Positions 46,283 through 53,803 of a stretch of 64,000 nt of DNA are shown here, one piece after another. Each line of letters begins with the position of its first letter. Position 1 is the first letter of the stretch. The stretch spans positions 3,435,001-3,499,000 of the forward strand of contig NZ_JABWRZ020000001.1 in the NCBI RefSeq assembly GCF_014269185.2, read 5' to 3'. A program made the translations under genes and the position numbers. This DNA is from Pseudomonas oryzicola. GTDB lineage: Bacteria > Pseudomonadota > Gammaproteobacteria > Pseudomonadales > Pseudomonadaceae. Below the pieces are notes generated by a model. That model was not told where the DNA came from. It worked only from the letters and a program-made list of their open reading frames with translations, and did not search any database.

Positions 46283-46564
46283 TCAGACTTTGCTGGAATG
46301 CCGTTGCTGGCGCTCCATGTAGCGTTCCACATACGAGCAGGACGGAATCACCGTGTAGCCCATCTGCTCGGCATACTCCAGGGCCCGCTCGGTCAAGGCG
46401 GCTGCGATGCCGCGACCGCGCAGGGCGTTGGGCACGAAGGTACGATAGATGTCCAGCGTCTGCTTGCCCAGATCCATGTACGTCAGGTAGGCACGATGAC
46501 CGTCCACATTGGTCTCGAACTGATGACCGGCCTGGTCATGGTGGATGGTCAGCGCTTCGCTCAT
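46283..46564 (-). CDS. small GNAT-like N-acetyltransferase
   Basis: A 93-residue protein of the short GNAT (YidJ/DUF-type) class, with the acyl-CoA loop ALRGRGIAAALTERALEYAEQMGYTVIPSCSYVERYM. This minimal fold lacks much of the usual GNAT N-terminus. The substrate is unknown. The ATG at 46564 follows GAGGAG; the open frame to 46696 has no ribosome site. Confidence 0.82.
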   Translation of the reverse strand: MSEALTIHHDQAGHQFETNVDGHRAYLTYMDLGKQTLDIYRTFVPNALRGRGIAAALTERALEYAEQMGYTVIPSCSYVERYMERQQRHSSKV

Positions 46565-47072
46565 CACTACTCCTCGCAGGTCTTCTCGGCAGACCCATAC
46601 CTTAACCGATGGTGGTTTACCCGGCACAGAATCCTCTACGCCACCTGTTGCCCCTTCGACCACTGGACGATTGCAATCGTTCGGATCCTCTGGCACTCAC
46701 AAGATAGTAGGCGCCGCAAGCAGGATTGCTCAAGGTGGTGGCGGTTAAAAAAATGGCGAGAACGCCGCCAGAGCGACTCTTGGCCGCAGGTCGGCAGCCA
46801 CCGGATGTACTAGGGTTTAAGACGCTGGCAGACAGTTAAAGTCACCGTTAGTTCAGCAAAAAAGTTCCTGTACTACAACCGCTTGCGAATCCTGCACGTT
46901 TTTTACACAATCGCGTCACACACCTTGCCCGGATGGCGTCAAGCAACATTTTTTTTGCAGTTCTTGCGCTTAGTCAGTTTACTTACTACAAGTAATGGGT
47001 ACTATGTACGCCGGCCAGTTTCTCTTTTCCGAGAGATGGCTATTTAATAGAAAGTCCTTGAAGGGGAACACG
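46565..47072. other. 508-bp intergenic region upstream of oprI
   Basis: No convincing gene here. The right half (46800-47000) is AT-rich with runs of T and A, fitting a strong promoter region for oprI. The left half is GC-richer with no clear hairpin pair. A small RNA cannot be excluded by eye. Confidence 0.45.
46978..47005 (+). promoter_or_regulatory. candidate sigma70 promoter of oprI
   Basis: TTTACT (46978-46983) and TACTAT (47000-47005) are separated by 16 bases. Transcription would begin near 47012, giving a leader of about 60 nt with GAAGGGGAA just before the oprI ATG. The AT-rich upstream DNA may act as an UP element for this highly expressed gene. Confidence 0.5.
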
Positions 47073-47324
47073 ATGAACAACGTTCTGAAATTCTCTGCTC
47101 TGGCTCTGGCCGCAGTTCTGGCTACCGGTTGCAGCAGCGTATCCAAAGAAACCGAAGCTCGTCTGACTGCGACTGAAGACGCAGCAGCTCGCGCTCAAGC
47201 TCGTGCTGACGAAGCCTACCGTAAGGCTGACGACGCACTGGCAGCCGCTCAGAAGGCTCAGCAGACCGCTGACGAAGCCAACGAGCGCGCTCTGCGTATG
47301 CTGGACAAAGCCAGCCGCAAGTAA
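47073..47324 (+). CDS. oprI: major outer-membrane lipoprotein (Lpp-like)
   Basis: An 83-residue lipoprotein. The signal peptide ends in the lipobox ATGC (Cys20). The rest is a continuous coiled coil with Ala/heptad repeats ([46 protein letters not shown]) and a C-terminal Arg-Lys. The terminal Lys is the residue through which this family links to peptidoglycan. AAGGGG lies before the ATG and a strong terminator follows. Codon use is highly biased, as expected for one of the most abundant proteins. It is an excellent taxonomic marker for Pseudomonas. Confidence 0.95.
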   Translation: MNNVLKFSALALAAVLATGCSSVSKETEARLTATEDAAARAQARADEAYRKADDALAAAQKAQQTADEANERALRMLDKASRK

Positions 47325-47347
47325 TAATCCTCACGGATTGTTATGGA

Positions 47348-47376
47348 GCCGACCCACTTGTGGGTCGGCTTTTTTA
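47348..47376 (+). terminator. rho-independent terminator of oprI
   Basis: GCCGACCCAC and GTGGGTCGGC form perfect 10-bp arms with a 2-base loop (the natural loop is slightly larger) followed by TTTTTT. Confidence 0.93.
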
Positions 47377-47456
47377 TTGCCTGCAAAGCAGGCAAACGCG
47401 TCCGACAGAAACGAAAAGGCCTGCACTAAGGCAGGCCCGGGTGTGCCGCAATTACT

Positions 47457-48434
47457 CTATTGCAGTTCGGCGGGAATGCTCGAAACCATCGGCGAGCCAG
47501 CCTGGCCCTGGGTGGGCACGGCAATTTCCACTGGCATGCCATCTTCGGCCGCCACCACGTCGCGCACCATATCCCAGTTCATGCGCAGGTTGTTGGCCAG
47601 GTCTTCACGCTTGAGCAAGGCATTAATAACAGCTGTGTGTTTGTCGACCACCGACGGATTACCCTGGTCGTCCAGCGGCGTGTGCGCCTCCAGATAGACC
47701 TTGCCGCCACTGATACCGAACTTGTAAGGCTCATTGATGATACGCACCGGTGTCCCCACCGGCACCATCTTCGACAGCTCCAGCACATTGTTGTTGAGCA
47801 TGCGGAAGCAACCGTGGCTGGTACGCATGCCGATGCCGAACTTCTTGTTCGAACCATGAATCAGGTAACCCGGCACGCCCAGGGTGAACTTGAACGGCCC
47901 CAGCGGGTTGTCCGGGCCAGCCGGTACCACGCTCGGCAGGATGTCGCCGTCAGCGGCGTGCTCGGCGCGGATCGACGCTGGTGGGGTCCAGGTCGGGTTC
48001 GGCGTCTTGGCGGTGATCCTGGTGTTGGCGATCGGCGAACCCCAGCCCTCGCGACCGATGCCCAGCGGGAAGGTATGCACCACGCTCTGCCCTTTCGGGA
48101 AGTAGTACATGCGGTACTCGGCAAGGTTGATGACGATGCCCTCGCGCGGGCCCGGCGGCAGGATGTAGCGGGTCGGCAGGATTATTTCGGTGCCGGCGCC
48201 CGGCAACCACGGGTCCACGCCCGGGTTGGCAGCGATCATTTCCAGGTAGCCGAGGTCGTTGGCGGTGCCTATGTCAGCGAAGGTGTCCTCGTACTTCGCC
48301 TTGATCACATGCACCTGGCCGACGATGTCTTCACCGGGCGGTGGCAGTGGCAGCTCCAGCGCAGCAGCGGGACCCGCTACCAGTAGGGCGGCCAGGGACA
48401 GGCTACGGGTGACGGCAGGAAAGCGCGGCAACAT
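47457..48434 (-). CDS. LysM and YkuD L,D-transpeptidase
   Basis: A 325-residue periplasmic enzyme with a signal peptide (residues 1-25, ending AAA), a LysM-like domain (about 38-85, VHVIKAKYEDTFADIGTANDLGYLEMIAANPGVDPWLPGAG) and a YkuD catalytic domain (about 95-235), with the HGSNK and SHGCFRMLNNNV motif holding the catalytic Cys. The family makes 3-3 crosslinks or attaches Lpp to peptidoglycan. It converges on oprI, 132 bp away, which makes the lipoprotein-anchoring role attractive but not proven. Confidence 0.92.
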   Translation of the reverse strand: MLPRFPAVTRSLSLAALLVAGPAAALELPLPPPGEDIVGQVHVIKAKYEDTFADIGTANDLGYLEMIAANPGVDPWLPGAGTEIILPTRYILPPGPREGIVINLAEYRMYYFPKGQSVVHTFPLGIGREGWGSPIANTRITAKTPNPTWTPPASIRAEHAADGDILPSVVPAGPDNPLGPFKFTLGVPGYLIHGSNKKFGIGMRTSHGCFRMLNNNVLELSKMVPVGTPVRIINEPYKFGISGGKVYLEAHTPLDDQGNPSVVDKHTAVINALLKREDLANNLRMNWDMVRDVVAAEDGMPVEIAVPTQGQAGSPMVSSIPAELQ

Positions 48435-48545
48435 CCGGTAAATCCTTCGAAAGATGGGTCAAGAGAATCGATTGTACACCTGTGCTGACGCAAGCGGGAG
48501 GCGTTGGCAGCAAGCAAGCGTTTCAGATGATGAAAGGCGCGACGC

Positions 48546-48836
48546 TCAGCTGCTCTGCAGCTCCGGCCACACCGGGCGCATGCCGCGCCGCTGGGCATCG
48601 AGAATGGCGCGGCACAAGTCGCACAGGCGGCCGTCGCGGTAGATCGAACGCGGCACGCCCGACCAGCGCGGTTGCGCCGGCAGCAGGCCTCCGCACAAGG
48701 TACGGTCGACCGGCACCCCCAGCTCCAGCTGACGGGCCACCAGATGGACGCGGATTTCCTGGCAGGCGAACAGGTCGAGCTGCTCATCGGGCTCGATCAG
48801 TTGGTAGGCATACAAGGACCAGGCAGGACGCGGCAT
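48546..48836 (-). CDS. small conserved-looking protein of unknown function
   Basis: A 96-residue protein I do not recognise. It has two cysteine pairs, CRAIL and LCDLC in GRLCDLCRAIL, and a single Cys in DLFACQEIR, which might bind metal. There is no signal peptide or TM segment. The ATG at 48836 is chosen; 48866 is also in frame and neither has a strong ribosome site. It lies between tesA and the L,D-transpeptidase on the minus strand. Confidence 0.65.
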   Translation of the reverse strand: MPRPAWSLYAYQLIEPDEQLDLFACQEIRVHLVARQLELGVPVDRTLCGGLLPAQPRWSGVPRSIYRDGRLCDLCRAILDAQRRGMRPVWPELQSS

Positions 48837-48894
48837 CGGGGGCACTCGAAACGGGGGGCGCAACATTAGCCGAAAGCCGGCGCCGTTTAAAGCA

Positions 48895-49500
48895 TCACAA
48901 CAAGGGTTTTATCGCCGGCCAGGCATTTTCCAGCAGGCGCTGCTGGGCGGCCTGGGCCGGGTGGATACCATCGGCCTGCATCAACTCCGGCACGCCGCCC
49001 ACCCCTTCGAGGAAAAATGGCACCAACGGGACCTGCTTTTCCGCAGCCAGCTGTTCATACACCTGGGCGAAGGCCGTGGTGTAGCGCACGCCGTAATTGG
49101 GTGGCAGGCGCATGCCCAGCAACACCACGTGAGCCCCGGCCTGGCGTGCACTCTCGATCATCGAGGCAAGATTTTGTTGCAATTGCGCAGTCGGCTGCCC
49201 GCGCAGGCCATCATTGCCACCCAATTCCAGCACCACCAGGCTCGGTTTGTGCGCTGCAAGCAGCGCCGGCAGCCGCGCCTGGCCACCGGCACTGGTGTCG
49301 CCACTGATCGAAGCGTTGACCACCTGGTCGTCGAAACCTTCGTCCCTGAGGCGGGTCTGCAACAAGGAGACCCAACCCTGGCGGGTATCCAGGCCGAAAC
49401 CGGCGCTGATACTATCGCCGACAACCAGCAACGTTCCCGCCGCCGCGCTCTGGGCCAGGCAATACAGGGCCAGACCGGCACTCAACCACCACACTCGCAT
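48895..49500 (-). CDS. tesA: SGNH arylesterase/acyl-CoA thioesterase I
   Basis: A 201-residue periplasmic esterase of the TesA/GDSL family. A signal peptide (about residues 1-21) is followed by the nucleophile block VVGDSISAGFGLD (Ser in GDS), the oxyanion block ELGGNDGLRG (Asn), and the catalytic Asp-His in DGIHPAQ. It is divergent from ybbA with only 10 bases between the two start codons, the same arrangement as tesA-ybbA in E. coli. Its GGAG ribosome site lies over the ybbA start. Confidence 0.92.
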   Translation of the reverse strand: MRVWWLSAGLALYCLAQSAAAGTLLVVGDSISAGFGLDTRQGWVSLLQTRLRDEGFDDQVVNASISGDTSAGGQARLPALLAAHKPSLVVLELGGNDGLRGQPTAQLQQNLASMIESARQAGAHVVLLGMRLPPNYGVRYTTAFAQVYEQLAAEKQVPLVPFFLEGVGGVPELMQADGIHPAQAAQQRLLENAWPAIKPLL

Positions 49501-49510
49501 CGGATTCTCC

Positions 49511-50194
49511 ATGGGCCCCAGCATTCTCGTTGCGCAGAACCTTAGCAAAGTGGTCCCCAGCGCGGAAGGTGACCTGACCATCCTGCAGGCGTTGTCCCTT
49601 GACCTGGCCCAGGGCGACAGCCTGGCCATCGTCGGCGCCTCGGGTTCGGGCAAGTCGACCCTGCTCGGCCTGCTCGCCGGGCTCGACCAGCCCAGCGCTG
49701 GCAAGGTGATCCTCGCCGGCCACGACCTGGGGCCGCTGGATGAGGACCAGCGCGCGCGAGTGCGCGCCGAACATGTGGGGTTCGTGTTCCAGTCGTTCCA
49801 GCTGCTCGACAGCCTCAACGCCCTGGAAAACGTCATGTTGCCGCTGGAACTGGACGGCCGCTGCGATGCCCGGGAACAGGCTCGCGCACTGCTCGAACGG
49901 GTCGGCCTGGGCAAGCGCCTCAGCCACACCCCGCGGCAGCTGTCGGGCGGCGAACAGCAGCGGGTGGCCATTGCCCGTGCCTTTGCCGCCCACCCGGCGG
50001 TGCTGTTCGCCGACGAACCCACCGGCAACCTCGACAGCCATACCGGCGAGCGTATCAGCGACCTGCTATTCGAACTGAACAAGGAACGCGGTACCACCTT
50101 GGTGCTGGTCACCCATGACGAACGTCTGGCCGGGCGCTGCCGCCGCCAGATCCGCCTGGACGCGGGCCGCCTGGTGGCGCCGGTGGAGGCCTGA
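49511..50194 (+). CDS. ybbA: ABC transporter ATP-binding protein (YbbA-like)
   Basis: A 227-residue ATPase of the LolD/MacB/FtsE class. Walker A is VGASGSGKSTLLGLL, Q-loop is FVFQSFQLLDSL, signature is LSGGEQQRVAIARAFA, Walker B is AVLFADEPTGNLDS and H-loop is VLVTHDERLA. It pairs with the large permease that overlaps its stop (TGATG). The cargo is unknown; the MacB-type partner suggests envelope lipid, lipoprotein or peptide handling, perhaps linked to the TesA substrate. Confidence 0.93.
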   Translation: MGPSILVAQNLSKVVPSAEGDLTILQALSLDLAQGDSLAIVGASGSGKSTLLGLLAGLDQPSAGKVILAGHDLGPLDEDQRARVRAEHVGFVFQSFQLLDSLNALENVMLPLELDGRCDAREQARALLERVGLGKRLSHTPRQLSGGEQQRVAIARAFAAHPAVLFADEPTGNLDSHTGERISDLLFELNKERGTTLVLVTHDERLAGRCRRQIRLDAGRLVAPVEA

Positions 50195-52701
50195 TGACCC
50201 ACATGCCGCTGTCCCGCCTGTGCGGCCTGGCCCTGCGCCAGTTGCTGCGCGACATTCGCGCCAGCGAAGTACGCGTGCTGTTTTTCGCCCTGCTGGTTGC
50301 CGTCGCGGCCAGCACTGCCATCGGCTATTTCGGCGCACGCCTCAACGGCGCCATGCAGCTGCGTGCCAGTGAATTCCTCGGTGCCGACCTGGTCCTGCAG
50401 GGCAGCGCGCCGGCCCGCGAACAACAGCTCGCCGCCGGCCAGGCGCTTGGCTTGCGCCATGCACAGGTGGTCGAGTTCACCAGCGTGGTGGGTGGCGACA
50501 ACGGCATTCAGCTGTCCAGCGTCAAGGCCACCGACGGTGCCTACCCGTTGCGCGGGCAAGTGCGCAGCGCCGCACAACCGTATGCGGCAGAGACCCCGGG
50601 CGGCGGGCCGGCGCCGGGCGAGGCATGGGTCGAACCGCGCCTGCTGGCGGCGCTGGGGCTGCCGGTAGGCGCCAGCATCGATGTCGGCATGAAAACCCTG
50701 CGCATCAGCCGTGTGCTGACCTACGAGCCGGACCGCGCCAACAATTTCTACAGCCTGACCCCGCGCTTGATGATGAACCTGGCCGACCTGCAAGCCACCG
50801 GCGTGATTCAGCCAGGCAGCCGGGTGACCTACCGTGACCTGTGGCGCGGCGAACCTGAAGCACTGGCCCGTTACCGCCAGGCCGTGGAAAAAGACCTGGC
50901 CGCCAACCAGCGCTTGCGTGACACCCGCGATGGCAACCAGCAGATCGGCGGTGCCCTGGGCAAAGCCGAGCGTTACCTGAACATGGCCAGCCTGGTGGCG
51001 GTGCTTCTGGCCGGCGTGGCCGTGGCCCTGTCGGCCAGCCGCTACGCAGCACGCCGCCTGGACGCAAGCGCCCTGCTACGTTGCCTGGGCCTCTCGCAAC
51101 GCCAGGCACTGGGCCTGCATTGCCTGCAACTGGCCATGCTCGGCCTGGTCGCCGCCGTGGCCGGCGCCCTGTTCGGCTGGCTGGCGCAACTCGGCCTGTT
51201 CCGTCTGCTGCATGGCTTGCTGCCAAGCGTGGTACCCGCTGGCGGCATCGTCCCGGCGTTGGCCGGCATCGCTACCGGGCTGGTAGCCCTGGCAGGCTTC
51301 GCCCTGCCCCCCATCGCTGCACTGGGCAAGGTACCGCCGCTACGCGTGCTGCGCCGCGACCTGCTGCCAATACCGACCAGCAGCTGGCTGGTATATGGCA
51401 CCGCCCTGCTCGCCCTCGGCCTGATCATGTGGCGCCTGAGCCTCGACCTGCTGCTTACCTTCGCGCTGCTCGGTGGCGGCTTGGTCGCCGCGCTGCTGCT
51501 TGGCAGCCTGCTGTTGCTCGGTTTGCGCAGCCTGCGCCAATTGCTGGCCGGGGCACCACTAACCTGGCGCCTGGGCCTGGGCCAACTGTTGCGCCACCCC
51601 ATGGCCGCCGCCGGCCAGGCCCTGGCCTTTGGCCTGATCCTGCTGGCCATGGCTCTGGTCGCCCTGCTACGCGCCGAACTGCTCGACACCTGGCAAGCGC
51701 AGTTACCCAAGGATGCGCCCAACCATTTCGCTCTGAACATCCTACCGGATGACCGTGAACCCTTCGCCCGCCAGCTGCACCAGGTCAATGCCGCCTCAGC
51801 GCCGCTATACCCGGTGACACCGGGTCGCCTGGTGCAAATCAATGCGCAGCCGGTGCAGCAGGTGGTCAGCAAGGATTCGGCCGGCGAGCGCGCCGTGCAA
51901 CGTGACCTCAGCCTGACCTGGGCCGCCGACCTGCCCGAAGGCAATGTACTGACCGCAGGCAGCTGGTGGCAGGCATTGCCTCCGGCAGAGGAGATACCCG
52001 GTGTCTCGGTGGAGGCGGAACTGGCCGGCAGCCTGAAACTGCAGTTGGGCGACCTGCTGACCTTCGACATCGGCGGCCAGCAGCACCAGGCCAGGGTCAG
52101 CAGCCTGCGCAGCGTGCATTGGGACAGCTTCCAGCCGAACTTCTACATGATCTTCCAGCCTGGCACGCTGCAAGGGCTGCCCACCACCTACCTGACCAGT
52201 TTCTATCTGGCACCGGGCCATGACCTGGACGTGATAGCGTTGTCACGGGCATTTCCGGCGGTGACCATCCTGCAGGTGGACGCCCTGCTCGATCAGTTGC
52301 GCAGCATCCTTGCCCAGGTCACCCTGGCGGTGGAATACGTGTTGCTGTTCGTGCTTGCGGCGGGCCTGGCAGTGTTGTTCGCTGGCTTGCAGGCGACCCT
52401 GGACGAGCGCATCCGCCAGGGCGCCTTGCTGCGCGCGCTGGGGGCGGCGCGACCATTGCTGGTCAAGGCGCGGCGGATCGAGTTCGGCTTGCTGGGCGCC
52501 GCCAGCGGCTTGCTGGCGGCGATAGGTTGCGAACTCATAACGCTGGTGCTGTACCGCTATGCGTTCGATCTGCACTGGAGCCCGCATCCGTGGCTGCTGG
52601 CGTTGCCACTGGCGGGCGCGCTGCTGGTCGGCGGTGCCGGGGTGCTGGGGACGCAGCGGGCGCTGGATGCCAGCCCATTGGCGGTCTTGCGGGAAAATTG
52701 A
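50194..52701 (+). CDS. ybbP: FtsX/MacB-type ABC permease (YbbP-like)
   Basis: An 835-residue inner-membrane protein. TM1 lies at about residues 29-47, a periplasmic MacB-like domain at about 50-255, and a set of TMs at 260-500 including the FtsX pattern (ASRYAARRLDASALLRCLGLSQRQALGLH). A second periplasmic domain (500-705) and four C-terminal TMs follow, with a matching DERIRQGALLRALGAAR coupling helix near 735. The two similar halves are typical of YbbP. It is cotranscribed with ybbA. Confidence 0.93.
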   Translation: MTHMPLSRLCGLALRQLLRDIRASEVRVLFFALLVAVAASTAIGYFGARLNGAMQLRASEFLGADLVLQGSAPAREQQLAAGQALGLRHAQVVEFTSVVGGDNGIQLSSVKATDGAYPLRGQVRSAAQPYAAETPGGGPAPGEAWVEPRLLAALGLPVGASIDVGMKTLRISRVLTYEPDRANNFYSLTPRLMMNLADLQATGVIQPGSRVTYRDLWRGEPEALARYRQAVEKDLAANQRLRDTRDGNQQIGGALGKAERYLNMASLVAVLLAGVAVALSASRYAARRLDASALLRCLGLSQRQALGLHCLQLAMLGLVAAVAGALFGWLAQLGLFRLLHGLLPSVVPAGGIVPALAGIATGLVALAGFALPPIAALGKVPPLRVLRRDLLPIPTSSWLVYGTALLALGLIMWRLSLDLLLTFALLGGGLVAALLLGSLLLLGLRSLRQLLAGAPLTWRLGLGQLLRHPMAAAGQALAFGLILLAMALVALLRAELLDTWQAQLPKDAPNHFALNILPDDREPFARQLHQVNAASAPLYPVTPGRLVQINAQPVQQVVSKDSAGERAVQRDLSLTWAADLPEGNVLTAGSWWQALPPAEEIPGVSVEAELAGSLKLQLGDLLTFDIGGQQHQARVSSLRSVHWDSFQPNFYMIFQPGTLQGLPTTYLTSFYLAPGHDLDVIALSRAFPAVTILQVDALLDQLRSILAQVTLAVEYVLLFVLAAGLAVLFAGLQATLDERIRQGALLRALGAARPLLVKARRIEFGLLGAASGLLAAIGCELITLVLYRYAFDLHWSPHPWLLALPLAGALLVGGAGVLGTQRALDASPLAVLREN

Positions 52702-52806
52702 GGCCAGCCCAGGCAACACCAATCACTGGCCGTAGCTGCTGCTGTTCACATAGCAGGTAGCTTGAAGCTTCCCCAGAGCGCCACAACGACAATCATCGCC
52801 ATCAGC

Positions 52807-52836
52807 AAAAGCGCCCGCAACCTTGCGGTCGCGGGT
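52807..52836 (-). terminator. terminator after the EamA transporter
   Basis: On the minus strand, CCGCAA/TTGCGG arms within CCCGC...GCGGG are followed by GCGCTTTT. It lies just beyond the EamA stop (52842) and faces the ybbP end from the other side. Confidence 0.6.
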
Positions 52837-52841
52837 TTAGG

Positions 52842-53750
52842 TCATTTCTTGGCGCCAGACGGTTCAACCGGGCGCAGCCCTGACGTGGATGGCGTAGGCA
52901 TCTTGCGATAGAGCCCCACTGCCAACCCGACAATGATGATCAGGATCGAGATCATGTTCGGGGTGGAAATCTGCTCGCCGAGGATCAGCATCGAGCTGCC
53001 GATGCCGAATACCGGAATCAACAGCGACAGCGGGGCTACCGTAGAAACGGGGTACAGCTTGAGCAACGAGTTCCAGCCCCAATAGGCAAAGTGGGTGGCC
53101 AGATACACCTGAAACAGAATCGACAGCGCGGCCGTCAGGTCGAGGCTGCCTTGCAGGGTCTCGAAAGGCGCGGTGCCGTGCATGAGCCAGGCCACCAGAA
53201 ACAGAGGGATGGGCGGAAACAGGCTGGCCCAGACCATGAACGAAAAGATCTCTTTGACCCCTGACTTCTTGATGATGACGTTACCGATGCTCCAGGCGAC
53301 GGCGCTGAACACAATCAGCAAGACGCCAAAAATGGCGTGCTCCCCTGGTTGGGTCGAAATGATGCCTGCCAGCCCGAGCATCGCCAGCAATGCTCCCAGC
53401 AGCTGTGCACCACGAAGCTTTTCCTTGAACAGCAACGCCCCCCACCCCATGGTGAAGAACACACTGAGCTGGATGATCAGCGAAGCGATGCCGGGGCTGA
53501 CGCCGACCTGGATGCCGTAATTGATCACGCCCCACATACCCAGTCCGAAGATGAAGCCGTAGGCGACGACATAGCTGAACTTGATGGCGGGGCGCTTGAT
53601 GAAGAACACCAGGGGGACGGCGGCTAGTGCGAAACGTATGCCGGTCAGCACGAAGGGATCGATTGAACGCAACCCCAGCTTGGTGATTGGAAAGTTCACG
53701 CCCCAGACCAGGGTGACGAGTATCGCCAGCATTAAATGTTTTTTCTGCAT
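52842..53750 (-). CDS. EamA/DMT-family transporter
   Basis: A 302-residue inner-membrane protein with about ten TM helices in two EamA repeats (about residues 5-130 and 145-280). It opens with LMLAILVTLVWGVNFPITKLGLRSIDPFVLTGIRF. Many family members export amino acids or metabolites. The ATG at 53750 is used because GAGG precedes it 6 bases upstream; in-frame 53774 and 53798 would begin inside the hairpin. It follows the asparagine-synthetase-like gene on the same strand, so it may export that enzyme's product. Confidence 0.88.
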   Translation of the reverse strand: MQKKHLMLAILVTLVWGVNFPITKLGLRSIDPFVLTGIRFALAAVPLVFFIKRPAIKFSYVVAYGFIFGLGMWGVINYGIQVGVSPGIASLIIQLSVFFTMGWGALLFKEKLRGAQLLGALLAMLGLAGIISTQPGEHAIFGVLLIVFSAVAWSIGNVIIKKSGVKEIFSFMVWASLFPPIPLFLVAWLMHGTAPFETLQGSLDLTAALSILFQVYLATHFAYWGWNSLLKLYPVSTVAPLSLLIPVFGIGSSMLILGEQISTPNMISILIIIVGLAVGLYRKMPTPSTSGLRPVEPSGAKK

Positions 53751-53767
53751 TTCCAGCCTCACGTTAA

Positions 53768-53796
53768 GCGGCATGCCACCGCAGGTGGCATGCCGC
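53768..53796 (-). terminator. perfect 13-bp hairpin between the asn-synthetase-like and EamA genes
   Basis: GCGGCATGCCACC and GGTGGCATGCCGC pair perfectly around a 3-base loop. It lies after the asnB-like stop (53804) and ends 17 bp before the chosen EamA start. There is no T tract. It could be an attenuator, an mRNA processing site or a protein site. Confidence 0.6.
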
Positions 53797-53803
53797 ATTC
53801 AAG

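Noticed and set aside
49501..50793. 632-codon frame that would extend tesA through ybbA and ybbP
   Set aside because: It is antisense to two clear ABC genes. TesA begins with its own signal peptide at 49500.
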